Positions 55,207-64,000 of a DNA stretch of 64,000 bases are shown here, piece after piece (positions within the stretch are counted from its first letter, which is position 1; every line of letters starts with the position of its first letter). Position numbers and translations under genes: made by a program. Source of the stretch: Epinephelus fuscoguttatus (taxonomy: Eukaryota > Chordata > Actinopteri > Perciformes > Serranidae); assembly GCF_011397635.1 (NCBI RefSeq), contig NC_064757.1, positions 29,893,839 through 29,957,838 of the forward strand, given 5' to 3'. The notes beneath the pieces are model-generated. The model was not told where the DNA came from. It saw only the letters and a program-made list of their open reading frames with translations, and made no database searches.

Positions 55207-56377
55207 CCGGTTACACACCTTCCACAGAAACCTTTAGAGGAACAGTTTCATATCATAAATAGAAACCAGACAAGCAGTCACTGGATGAGCTTTTGTCCAA
55301 AGCTTTGACAGCAAAGGTTACTTTTCAGATTAAGATTTAACATAATAAGGCATATGAGGATCTTAACATTTACAATGTAAACCAGGGATTCCTAACTTTT
55401 CTTGTGACCAAAGAGGGACCCCTTGTTGTGTTTTAGCAGTCTTACCAAAGAGACATTTCCCCTTTAAAAACTCCTCAGGTGCTTTAATTTAAATAAATGT
55501 TCAAGACCCAAAACAGTAAAAGTATCCAATATTTGCAACACATTCTGACTCCCTCTTCAAATATCGACTTTTGTGGCCCTACACATCAAACAATGATGCC
55601 CAGGGTACCCCTCCAGTGTCGGTTTTGAATGCTCTGGGATGGGGTGTCAATTCACGCTCATTACAGGCACTGTGCCTTTTCAAAATAAACTTGTGCAGTT
55701 TCCACTTGTTAAACGCATGCAGTCCCTTTTCAAAAGAAACTGAGAACATAGGTAAAACACTTCATGTGCAGGTTTACTTTTTTAGGTTTAGGCAACAAAA
55801 GCATGATTTGTTACTAATGTTGCATGACATACATCACTAGCATAGTATGCTACACATACTAGCACACCATGCTGTTATTAAAATAACCTGATTGACTTTT
55901 GGTTTCATACGAGACATGCACAGCAGGCTCCTCAGTGAAAGCTGCCACCCATTGCGTGTGATACTGCCTCTGTGTGTTAATATCTAATGCCAAGGGGCCC
56001 CTGACCGAGCATCCTTATTTGACAGGTTGGGAGTGAGAATGAATTAATATTTCACCAAAAAACAAAGATTCAGTCCAAAGTCTAAACAACAAAATACAAA
56101 TTTGGGTAGCAGAAATTTGTTTTTCTTTTTTGATCCATTAATCACCTCATCTCATTATCAGCTACTAGATTCATCTTATGACTCGTTGAAGGGGCCTCGA
56201 CCCCTATAGGTTGGGAAGCACAAGACTACATTGCCTAACTGTCTGTGAAAGAGTTAAAAACTAGATCCATCATCACCAGCTGTTTGTGCATTGATGCATC
56301 TGTATAAACAATTACAAATGCAATATTTTATAAAATACATCAACTACGGGGGCTTTTTTTCCTGCAGAAATAGCACC
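54600..56377. other. Non-coding interval before ZNF366
   Basis: A (GT)n run lies at 55155-55205. No exon is recognised. It may be the first intron of ZNF366. Confidence 0.4.
55155..55205. repeat. (GT)n microsatellite
   Basis: About 25 GT units. Confidence 0.97.
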
Positions 56378-56522
56378 TTACTTTTGATACTTTAAGTACA
56401 TTTTGCTGCTAATACTGATAAAATAAGATTAGATAAAATAAGATAATCCAGTCAACAGTAAAATGTTGTATTGCGTTATTTACTTTAGTTAAGGATCTAA
56501 ATACTTCCTCCACCACTGTAAC
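56378..56522. repeat. Dispersed fish repeat just before ZNF366 coding exon 1
   Basis: TTACTTTTGATACTTTAAGT and AATACTTCCTCCACCACTGT mark the ends of the ACTTTTACTT family. It ends about 25 bp before the acceptor of the first coding exon. Confidence 0.5.
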
Positions 56523-56555
56523 CACTTCTTATACTCTCTTTAACGCAGCAAGAAG

Positions 56556-59500
56556 ATGGAAACAGACGGAGTGAATTTCTCACCAGCAAGAAGCCCTCCT
56601 CTCAGAGATCAGCTAAGACAAGCATCTCAGCACAGTTTCTATCTAAGCCCACCTCCACTCTACATTAAGCCCCCAAAATTCTCCCCTCCTCGATACCCCA
56701 GCATATCACCCAGCAGAGACACCTACAGTGCGTTCAGCCCCCCTGCTTTCTTTCCCATGCTCAGCCCCAGTTATGCTCAAAAGGAAGGATCCCAAAAACG
56801 CAAAAGAACTCCTTTCAAAATGGACGCCCAGGGAGGTGAATCTCCTGATGGGGGAGCAGAGGAGGCAGATGAGAGCAGCAGTAAGAAGACGGTGCACCTC
56901 TCCCACATCCCCTTTTCCCTCCCACCTCGCCCCATTCCCTCCCCGTCTCCTAAACCCATCCCTGGTATGATTGAGCTGAACAGACTGCAGCTTCACCCCA
57001 GATCACCAGGTATGAATCTACCTGTGCAGGTGAAGCAGGAGCCTCTCAGTCCTTCCCCAGTTTGGCCTCCCTCTCCTCTCCTCCTCCACCCTCCTTACTT
57101 CCCACCTCTGCACCACAGCCTCCTCCCATACCCCTTCTTCATGCCTGGCCCCGTCATGCACCTTTCCCCTGGTTCTTTCTACCCAAGAGAGGAGCTTCGC
57201 CCTGCTCATCGCAGCCGTGAGGGACCTCCTCGCAGTGGGACGACAAGCGCTGAGAAACTAGGTCTAAACATCCATGTGGATGACAGTTATTATGTAGATG
57301 TGGGTGGAGACCAGAAACGGTGGAAGTGTCGTATGTGTGAGAAGTCCTACACCTCCAAGTATAACCTGGTCACGCACATCCTGGGACACAACGGCATCAA
57401 GCCGCATGGATGCCACCTGTGTGGGAAGCTGTTCAAGCAGCTGAGCCACCTGCACACACACCTGCTCACCCACCAGGGCATGAGGCCACACAAGTGCCAA
57501 GTGTGCCACAAGGCTTTCACTCAGACCAGCCACCTGAAGAGGCACATGATGCAGCACAGTGACGTTAAGCCATACAGGTAGATGTTTTATAACCAGTTCT
57601 TTTTACTTTCAACTATCCTCATTTTTTATTCTAATCTCTTACACACTTTATCCTCTCGTCCAGCTGCAGTGTGTGTGGCAGAGGTTTTGCTTACCCCAGT
57701 GAGCTTCGTGCCCATGAGCTGAAGCATGAGAAGGGACAGGAGAACGTATGTGTGGAGTGTGGTCTGGATTTCCCCACGCTGGCACAGCTGAAGAGGCACC
57801 TGACCGCCCACCGTGGCCCCACCCTATACAGGTGAGTTCTTCTTTGCTTAACTATCTTAGTGATAGTTTATTTTAAAGGTCCAGTGTGTAGTATTTAGGT
57901 GGATGTATTAGCGGAAATGGAGGATAATCTAAGTATCTTTTCTTAAGTGTATAATCACCTGAAAACTTAGAATGAGCTGTTTCTATCTACATAGGGAGCG
58001 GGTTCTTGTTTATGCCATGTTCCACCGCCACGTTATTAAAGTAGCCAAGAACGGACCTACCAAGGCAAGGACTAGCTCTTGATAAGGCCATTCACGCTCT
58101 CGAGTTCTCACGTTCTAGCCTTTTCATGTTGGCTACCATAGTTAGCAGCCCCTCCATGACAAGAACGTCGGAAACACACTGATTTTTTTAAAGTGAAATT
58201 GCTTTATTCAGTGCTTTTACCTGTTTTAATCACTTGGTCTGTTTGTTTTGAAGAGGAAGAGACCTCTGCGAATAATGTGGCTTATAGTAAAACCTCCTAA
58301 ATGTCTGGATCTTAGGTTATCAGAGATAAAATTAAGATAAAGTCTGCAATCCTCACCGCTAGACACCACTAATTCCCCCTAAATCTTACACACTGTTCCT
58401 TTAAGCAATAGTTGGACCCCCATTTTTTTTCTTGTTGAAAGTTAAATGAAAAGATTGAGACCATTCTCATGTCTGTGCTCTAAACATGAAGCTGCAGTTA
58501 GCTTAGCTTAGCATAAAGATGGAAACAGCAAAGCTAAATGATTGCCTGCTTTAGCTTCCTATTTATTGAACAAACAAGAGAGTGGTATTGATCTTCACGT
58601 CTAACTCCGCATGAAAGCGAAGAAGTACATTTCTCAAAATGTCAAACTACTGTTTTAATGTTTCAGTTCTCCATTTGGCTCCATAAAGAGGTGAACTATA
58701 TACATACTGTTCCCGCAGGTGTGCAGAGTGCCAGAAGACTTTCCAGTATCCGAGCCAGCTTCAGAACCACATGATGAAACACAAAGACATCAGACCGTAC
58801 ATCTGCAGCGAGTGTGGGATGGAGTTCATCCAGTCGCACCATCTGAAACAGCACACGCTCACCCATAAAGTAGGTTTAATTAGGAGAACAGCGAGAAAAG
58901 ACAGCATTTTTTCAATGTTCTTTTTTTTGACAGGGGTTGGAAGCTGAAGCATGTTTTTTTGGCATCAAACAGAGTTATCAATTTTGCTGTCACATCAAGA
59001 TATTTCCATTATTCCTAGTGCACATTTTTGGACAGTGAAGATGGCTGAGAGAGTTTGGACACTAGCCTAATAGGTTGTTTTGGCAGCTGTCTCAAAGCAA
59101 TTTCCCCTTAAATTCTGGCTCCTGGAGCTATTTTTAACCTCTTAACATCCAGTTTTAGTCTTTTATTCGACTTTTAGTAGCTTTAGTGTTGGGACACAAA
59201 AAGATGGTAAAATAAAGATCAGTGGGATTTTAGAGGTTAAACTAACTTAAAGTTCTCAGCAGACAGACACACTGGTCTGTTCGCCACATTTCTCACACCG
59301 CTACTTCCACATTCTCTCGTTCTTCAGGGGGTGAAGGAGCACAAGTGTCGCATCTGTGGTCGTGAGTTCACCCTGTTGGCCAACATGAAGCGCCACGTCC
59401 TCATCCACACCAACATACGGGCCTACCAGTGCCACATGTGCTTCAAGAGTTTCGTCCAAAAACAGACTCTCAAGGCTCACATGATCGTCCACTCTGACAT

Positions 59501-62500
59501 CAAGCCCTATAAATGCAAGGTTGGTCAAATAAACCATGGCATGTGTGACTTTTTGCATAGCGTTTTGGCCTTTAATTCCTCTTTTGTTAACTGAGTAAAG
59601 GACATAGACTGCATACAAGAATTGAACATATAGCCTCTGGGTCTGAAAAGTGAAGCAAATGCACAAGTGCCTCAAACCTGCATTTTATAGGTCAGCAGGG
59701 GCCGACTCCACTGAGAAAATTACCCCACCTCTTGCATGATATATCTACCTAAACATTTCACTAATGAGTTTATGGTCTCAAACGCTAATTTCAAGTCTTC
59801 TTCAATACAGCATGGCGTTCATTTTGTAAATTATGGTCCTATCTAGAATGAAATAGACAATAAAGCAGACTTAGGTTTAGGGCTTCCTTGTGATTGACAC
59901 CGCAGTGGCTACATCCACTTTATATAGTCTATGGTAAAGGAATAGTTAGCACACATAGTTAGCTTAGCGTAACACAAAGACTGGAAACAAGGTGAAACTG
60001 CTGGCTTGGATCTGTCCATAGGTATAAAATGTACCTTGCACCGCCTCTAAAGATCACTAATTAACACATTATATTTGAATTGTTTAACTGATGCAAAAAC
60101 ACAAATGGTTTTGTGGCAGATTTTGTTACCGGTTTCCAGTCTTTGTGCTAAGCTAAAGGGCTGCTGACTTTATATTCATACTTAATGTCAGACACGATAG
60201 AGGTATTGATCTTCTCAACTCACTCTTGGAAAGAAAGCAATTGAACATATTTTACATATTGTCCAACTATCCCTTTAATATTCTCTCCTGTCTGATTAAG
60301 GCTTCAGGACTTGCTTTTATTGTAAACTAAATTAACCAATGCATATTTATTGATAATGGCAGCCAAGACCCAAACCTTTAATATTCAGTGGCAGCTGCTA
60401 TTAAAGGAATTCTCCACTTTTCTGGAGTGTGCGCTTTGACCTTGGTGTTTAGGACTGAGACGATGACCAGATAGCAGAGAGGCTTTTGGCAGTAAGAGCC
60501 TCCTTGTCCATAGGAAGGATATCGCCACACAAACTGCCTCTCTAACAATGGCCCCCCAGCCTCCCCGGAGAACAGGGCCCTCAAATAGATTTCATCTCGC
60601 TTTCTCTGCTGCTGGAGGGAGCTTCCTGTTTTCTCACGGTCCTCTTGGACAGTTTACAGTCCCTCTCTCCTCCTGAAGGAAAGGACCACCCTAATAAAAA
60701 AGAATGCAGAGGAAGGACAGCGCAGGAGTTGCCCTTCCCTGTTCTCCTCCTGGCCCTGTCTCGGTGTTGCTTCCTCTCTCTTTCTGTTTTTCTTGTGTGT
60801 GTGTGTGTGCGTTGGGGAGTGAGAGAGAGAGGGGGGAAGACAAAGAGGAAAGGAGGAAAACAAGGATAGGAGGAGGGAGAGAAGGGCGTGTGTCTATGTA
60901 TATCTGAATGCCTGCACATTCATTCATGATTACGTGTAGCCCTACAACTCGGCAGTCTACGAAAATTAGTCATCTAACAAAGGAGTTCTGGCAGAGAAAG
61001 AAAAATAATAGGTGGATAGTGCTGGCCTATTGTTTTTGTATCCTCAAATAGTGTTTACAACCAGTGGAGGAAAGTAATCAAGTACTGTGCTTGCATGCTA
61101 TTTTGAGCTACTTATACTGAGCCGAGAGTTACCTGTCTGCTACTTTTACTTTCACTACATTTCAAAGGGAAACACTGACTTACTTACACCTTATTTTTAC
61201 TCACTTAGCCACATTGGCATGTACTAGCCATAACCATGAATCCATGACCCCTTTGCCTTAATCCTAACTTGATGCGTCAACCTGACAAGTACTAGCCAAC
61301 CACAGCATGCAGTGGGATCCATAATTAATAGCCAAAGAACTGCAATGCAGCTCTTCTCACCTAGGTGTAAATACATCCATCAGGATGTTTACTTGTGATG
61401 GATTCAATTAGCACTACTTTTACTTAAAGGAATAGTTGGACAGATGAAATATGTTTATTCGCTGTCTTGAGAGGATACTACTCTTGTATTCATAAAGTAT
61501 ATATGTAGCCTGGCTCTGTCTAATGGTAAAAACGATGATTCATCGTTTTTAATAGGAGAGTTTTCTACCCGGACTCACTCCAGAGTTGTCGAAATCCAGC
61601 ACTTGGGCAATGACTTGCAACGTCAGACACTGATGAAAAAAGTCGTCTTTTAACGTCAGCATGATGTGCGGCCAGTCGCCATTATAGTTGAATGGCGCTC
61701 TGTGGCATCAGGGAGAAACACAGTGGGACAGTAACAAAAGTTAAGGTGGAGAAAGTCCAAGTAGGGTAGGCTAGGTTGGTTAGGTGGGGTAGTTGATGGG
61801 TCCAACAAACCTGGAGTGCAAAACCCTGTTGTTTTTCCCATAACTAACAATGTGCTTTTGTGACCTAAACCCAACCACATGAGTTAGTTGTTGGCAGAAA
61901 GAAAACTCAATTCCCAGTGTTTTACTGGCGCAGTGCGTTTATTTTTTAAGAGATTGTATGTAAACGGTAAATTTTCTGTGAAAATGGAAGTGTATTTTGA
62001 AGTAAGACAGTGCATGTAACAGGCAGAGCTTGACACAGCATCCCAGAACGTCAACAACCAATGCACCCAGGGTACCTTTCATGCTGTATCTGGACGTGGA
62101 AGGTCCATGACCAAACGTGGATATGTGACGAGGTTGGAGTGAGAATGGGTTTTTTGTGAGACTATTTCTTGGCTTTGCCTGGTTCCCATTCAGGTAACCA
62201 GGGAGTTACTTTGCCAAATTTTACATTAGCCATACAGAATGCATAGCGCATACATCACTGTTTATACTGTGTATTAAGCAAAGTGCAAATATGCAATGGC
62301 TGTGACCACATATGCGCATGCAACCACATGGTGCCCCCTTTTTGCCAACTGACATGAACACTTACTCAGCTGTCCTTTGGCTAATGACCAGTCTTTCCAC
62401 AAAATCTTATGCAAGTCTGCAAATCCACTTTGAAGTTATATGCCTTTTTGCACTCCCGCTGCTGCCACACGCTCTGCCCACCCACCCTTTTAGCCAAATA

Positions 62501-63630
62501 TTAGCCAGCTAGGGCTAAAACTGTGGCCTGAAAAAAGGGTGGAAAGATTTTGGGACCGACCAATTGACCAACCGACAGAGCGAGCTACAGAGCTGCCGGT
62601 TGCGGCTTAATGTCTTATTTGGCTAATTTCAATTTACCTAATCACGCACTTCTCTCTCTTTGTCTTCCAGCTTTGTGGGAAGGAGTTCAACAGGATGCAC
62701 AACCTCATGGGCCACATGCATCTCCACTCAGACAGCAAACCCTTCAAATGCCTATACTGCCCGAGCAAGTTCACACTGAAGGGGAACCTCACCAGACACA
62801 TGAAGGTCAAACATGGCGTCATGGACAGAGGGCTGGATGAAAGATGTAAGGATGCACACATTGTAGATGGTGTATTAATTTCTTGCTGCAAAAGTTACTC
62901 AATGTAATGACTTACTTCTCTGATTTCAGTGTTTAGGCAAAGAGGGCGATTCTGCCTGTCCACTCCCATGGGCCTCCTCACCCGCTTCAGCCAGGAGGAG
63001 CCATTTGACCTCTCCCAGAAGCCCCCAGGCCTGCCTAGCCTCCGCCTCTCCCAGTCTGATGGTGAGAGCGTCCCTGGAAGCTCGTGTCAGGAGGAGGATG
63101 AGGAGAGTTTGTACAGAAGGAGTCAATACAGCCCTGAGGTGGACCAACATGAGCCAGCAGGCGAGGACCAGTACATCCCTGAGCTGGAGGAGAGACAGCA
63201 GGGGTCTCCAGCTGATCACAGGACAGGGGAGAAGCAAAAAGAAATATATCAGCATAGCTTAGATGAACAGAGGGAGTCAGCAGCAGAAGGAGGTGACCAG
63301 GCGGACCTCTTACAGTCAGAAGAGACATCGGAGATGGCCTATGAGTCTGATTTAGAGCTAGGTGACCAGGTGTACCACCATGAGACAGGCCGAAGACAGA
63401 TGTATGATTATGACTCTGATTCAGAACTAGAAGATGGTCACCAAGAGCTAGATGAGCCAGAGCAAAGCGAACAGCAGATGGATGGCTTTAGTGACACAGC
63501 CATTGATGTAGCAGGGAGGAAACAGAGCAGCTCGGAGAAAGGTGAAATAGTGCATCGCTTGCGCACAAGTGAATTCATGGGTGTAACGGGTCCACAGGAT
63601 GAAGAGAAAGACAAAGTAGACGAAGAATGA
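56556..63630 (+). CDS. znf366: ZNF366 (DC-SCRIPT), eleven-finger C2H2 transcriptional corepressor
   Basis: Nuclear zinc-finger protein. In mammals it binds nuclear receptors and recruits CtBP, and acts in dendritic cells. Six coding exons: 56556-57577, 57664-57831, 58719-58869, 59328-59519, 62671-62845 and 62930-63630, giving 802 residues (human is about 744). Layout: a Pro/Ser-rich N-terminus with VKQEP, the conserved VDDSYYVDVGGDQKRWKC lead-in, then eleven C2H2 fingers from about residue 256 to 556 with TH.GxxPHxC-type linkers. Next is EEPFDLS (594-598), a CtBP-binding PxDLS motif, then an acidic C-terminus. Fingers are almost identical to mammalian ZNF366. The C-terminus lacks the mammalian DYLYFKHRDESLKELL ending. 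The ATG used lies 8 bases into an exon with an acceptor at 56548; an upstream coding exon cannot be excluded. Confidence 0.95.
57873..58404. mobile_element. Short inverted-repeat element with TTAA ends (ZNF366 intron 2)
   Basis: The left end TTAAAGGTCCAGTGTGTAG and the inverted right end TTAAAGGAACAGTGTGTAAG are terminal inverted repeats of about 25 bp, each including TTAA, which may be a piggyBac-type target duplication. The 532-bp interior has no coding frame. This is the widespread fish GGTCCAGTGTGTA element. A fragment of the same end lies at 3343-3360. Confidence 0.75.
58401..58665. mobile_element. Short TTAA-ended element abutting the previous one
   Basis: Begins TTAAGCAATAGTTGGAC and ends with the inverted AACAGTAGTTTGACATTTTG. 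The interior contains TTAGCTTAGCTTAGCATAAA. It shares the TTAA at 58401-58404 with the element to its left. It belongs to the same family as 59934-60280 and the split copy at 61424-62215. Confidence 0.65.
59934..60280. mobile_element. Short TTAA-family element (ZNF366 intron 4)
   Basis: Left end GGTAAAGGAATAGTTAGC; inverted right end TTAAAGGGATAGTTGGACA. The interior has AGTTAGCTTAGCGTAACACA, AAGACTGGAAACAAGG and CACCGCCTCTAAAGATCACT. Non-coding. Confidence 0.65.
61062..61440. repeat. Dispersed fish repeat (ZNF366 intron 4)
   Basis: AGTGGAGGAAAGTAATCAAG and CTACTTTTACTTTCACTACA followed by TTTCAAAGGGAAACACTGAC; ends near CACTACTTTTACTTAAAGG. Same family as 25584, 48122 and 56378. Confidence 0.6.
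61424..62215. mobile_element. TTAA-family element split by another repeat (ZNF366 intron 4)
   Basis: The left part (61424-61545) begins TTAAAGGAATAGTTGGACAG and includes AGCCTGGCTCTGTC. The right part (62157-62215) holds GACTATTTCTTGGCTTTGCC, TGGTTCCCATTCAGG and TAACCAGG. I recall this combination from longer members of the family. The interval 61550-62155 looks like a separate inserted repeat with CCTAAACCCAACCACATGAG. Boundaries are approximate. Confidence 0.45.
62490..62612. repeat. Possible degenerate (ACCGAC)n-type repeat
   Basis: GACCGACCAATTGACCAACC followed by GACAGAGCGAGCTACAGAGC is a short degenerate CCGA/CCAA-type run before ZNF366 coding exon 5. The origin is not determined. Confidence 0.3.
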
Positions 63631-64000
63631 GGCGAAGATGCAGGTTTTTAGCAGCCCTGATATCAGAGGAAAATGCTGGCATTGCGCGTTTCTGCAAACC
63701 ACGAATACATCACATTTTTATGTTTCATACATATCAATTTAATGTTTCCAAAGTGACATAGTATATGAACTGACTTTGTGATCGGGGGATGGAGGGGATG
63801 GTTTATGGTGTGTCACCTAGGTGAGATGCCTGCCAAGCTACAAACCGCAACAGGCCACTGTTTGAGACCAACAAACAACAAAACCTGTTGTTTTTTAACT
63901 GTTCATTGCTGTGTTTCCAGCAGCTTTTTAGCCACCAAACATAAGTGTTTATTAGTCACCCACTGTTGTTTTTCAAGCAGAGGTAGTGCCCCAAAATCTG
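63631..64000 (+). other. ZNF366 3' UTR and window edge
   Basis: Downstream of the stop no AATAAA is seen close by. From about 63790 the sequence looks like a dispersed repeat that partly matches 32990-33420. The transcript end probably lies beyond the window. Confidence 0.35.

Overview
The window looks like a stretch of teleost fish chromosome, probably percomorph-like. Its genes are short exons with GT-AG introns, an isotocin gene (the fish oxytocin homologue) is present, and the spaces between genes are filled with fish-type interspersed repeats and microsatellites. All gene calls come from reading the translated exons and comparing them with vertebrate proteins from memory. No database search was run. 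Exon limits are read from splice consensus and reading phase.

Layout, left to right. (1) UBOX5, minus strand, coding 5798 down to 1354: a U-box ubiquitin ligase with its N-terminal region and U-box present. The C-terminal RING exon was not recognised. (2) LZTS3 (ProSAPiP1), minus strand, coding 19744 down to 11267 in seven exons. The predicted protein is about 1040 residues against about 673 in human, because of an Arg-Glu/Arg-Asp tract and a 14-unit hexapeptide repeat. A CpG-richer stretch near 24.6-25.2 kb is the likely promoter region. (3) A repeat-rich interval to 31.4 kb. (4) SMYD1, plus strand, 31452-41962, ten coding exons including the 13-residue cassette exon. (5) FABP1, minus strand, 45137-44318, four exons, with a TATA box and an HNF1-like site. 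(6) Isotocin-neurophysin, minus strand, 49682-47555, three coding exons. (7) ZNF366, plus strand, 56556-63630, six coding exons with eleven C2H2 fingers and a CtBP-binding motif.

The genes have unrelated jobs: protein ubiquitination, the postsynaptic scaffold, muscle myosin assembly, lipid binding, a neurohormone, and transcriptional repression. They look like chromosomal neighbours and not a pathway. From memory, UBOX5, LZTS3 and OXT are neighbours on human 20p13, SMYD1 and FABP1 are neighbours on 2p11, and ZNF366 is on 5q13. The window would therefore join three blocks that are separate in human.

The non-coding DNA holds two foldback (palindromic) element families, one copy having a clear 13-bp target duplication. 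It also holds an internally deleted Tc1-like transposon nested in another inverted-repeat element, LINE fragments, a tRNA-derived SINE head inserted in a foldback element, several TTAA-ended short elements inside ZNF366 introns, and two other dispersed families. I found no CRISPR, phage or operon structure. The most notable host-gene features are the two LZTS3 repeat expansions.
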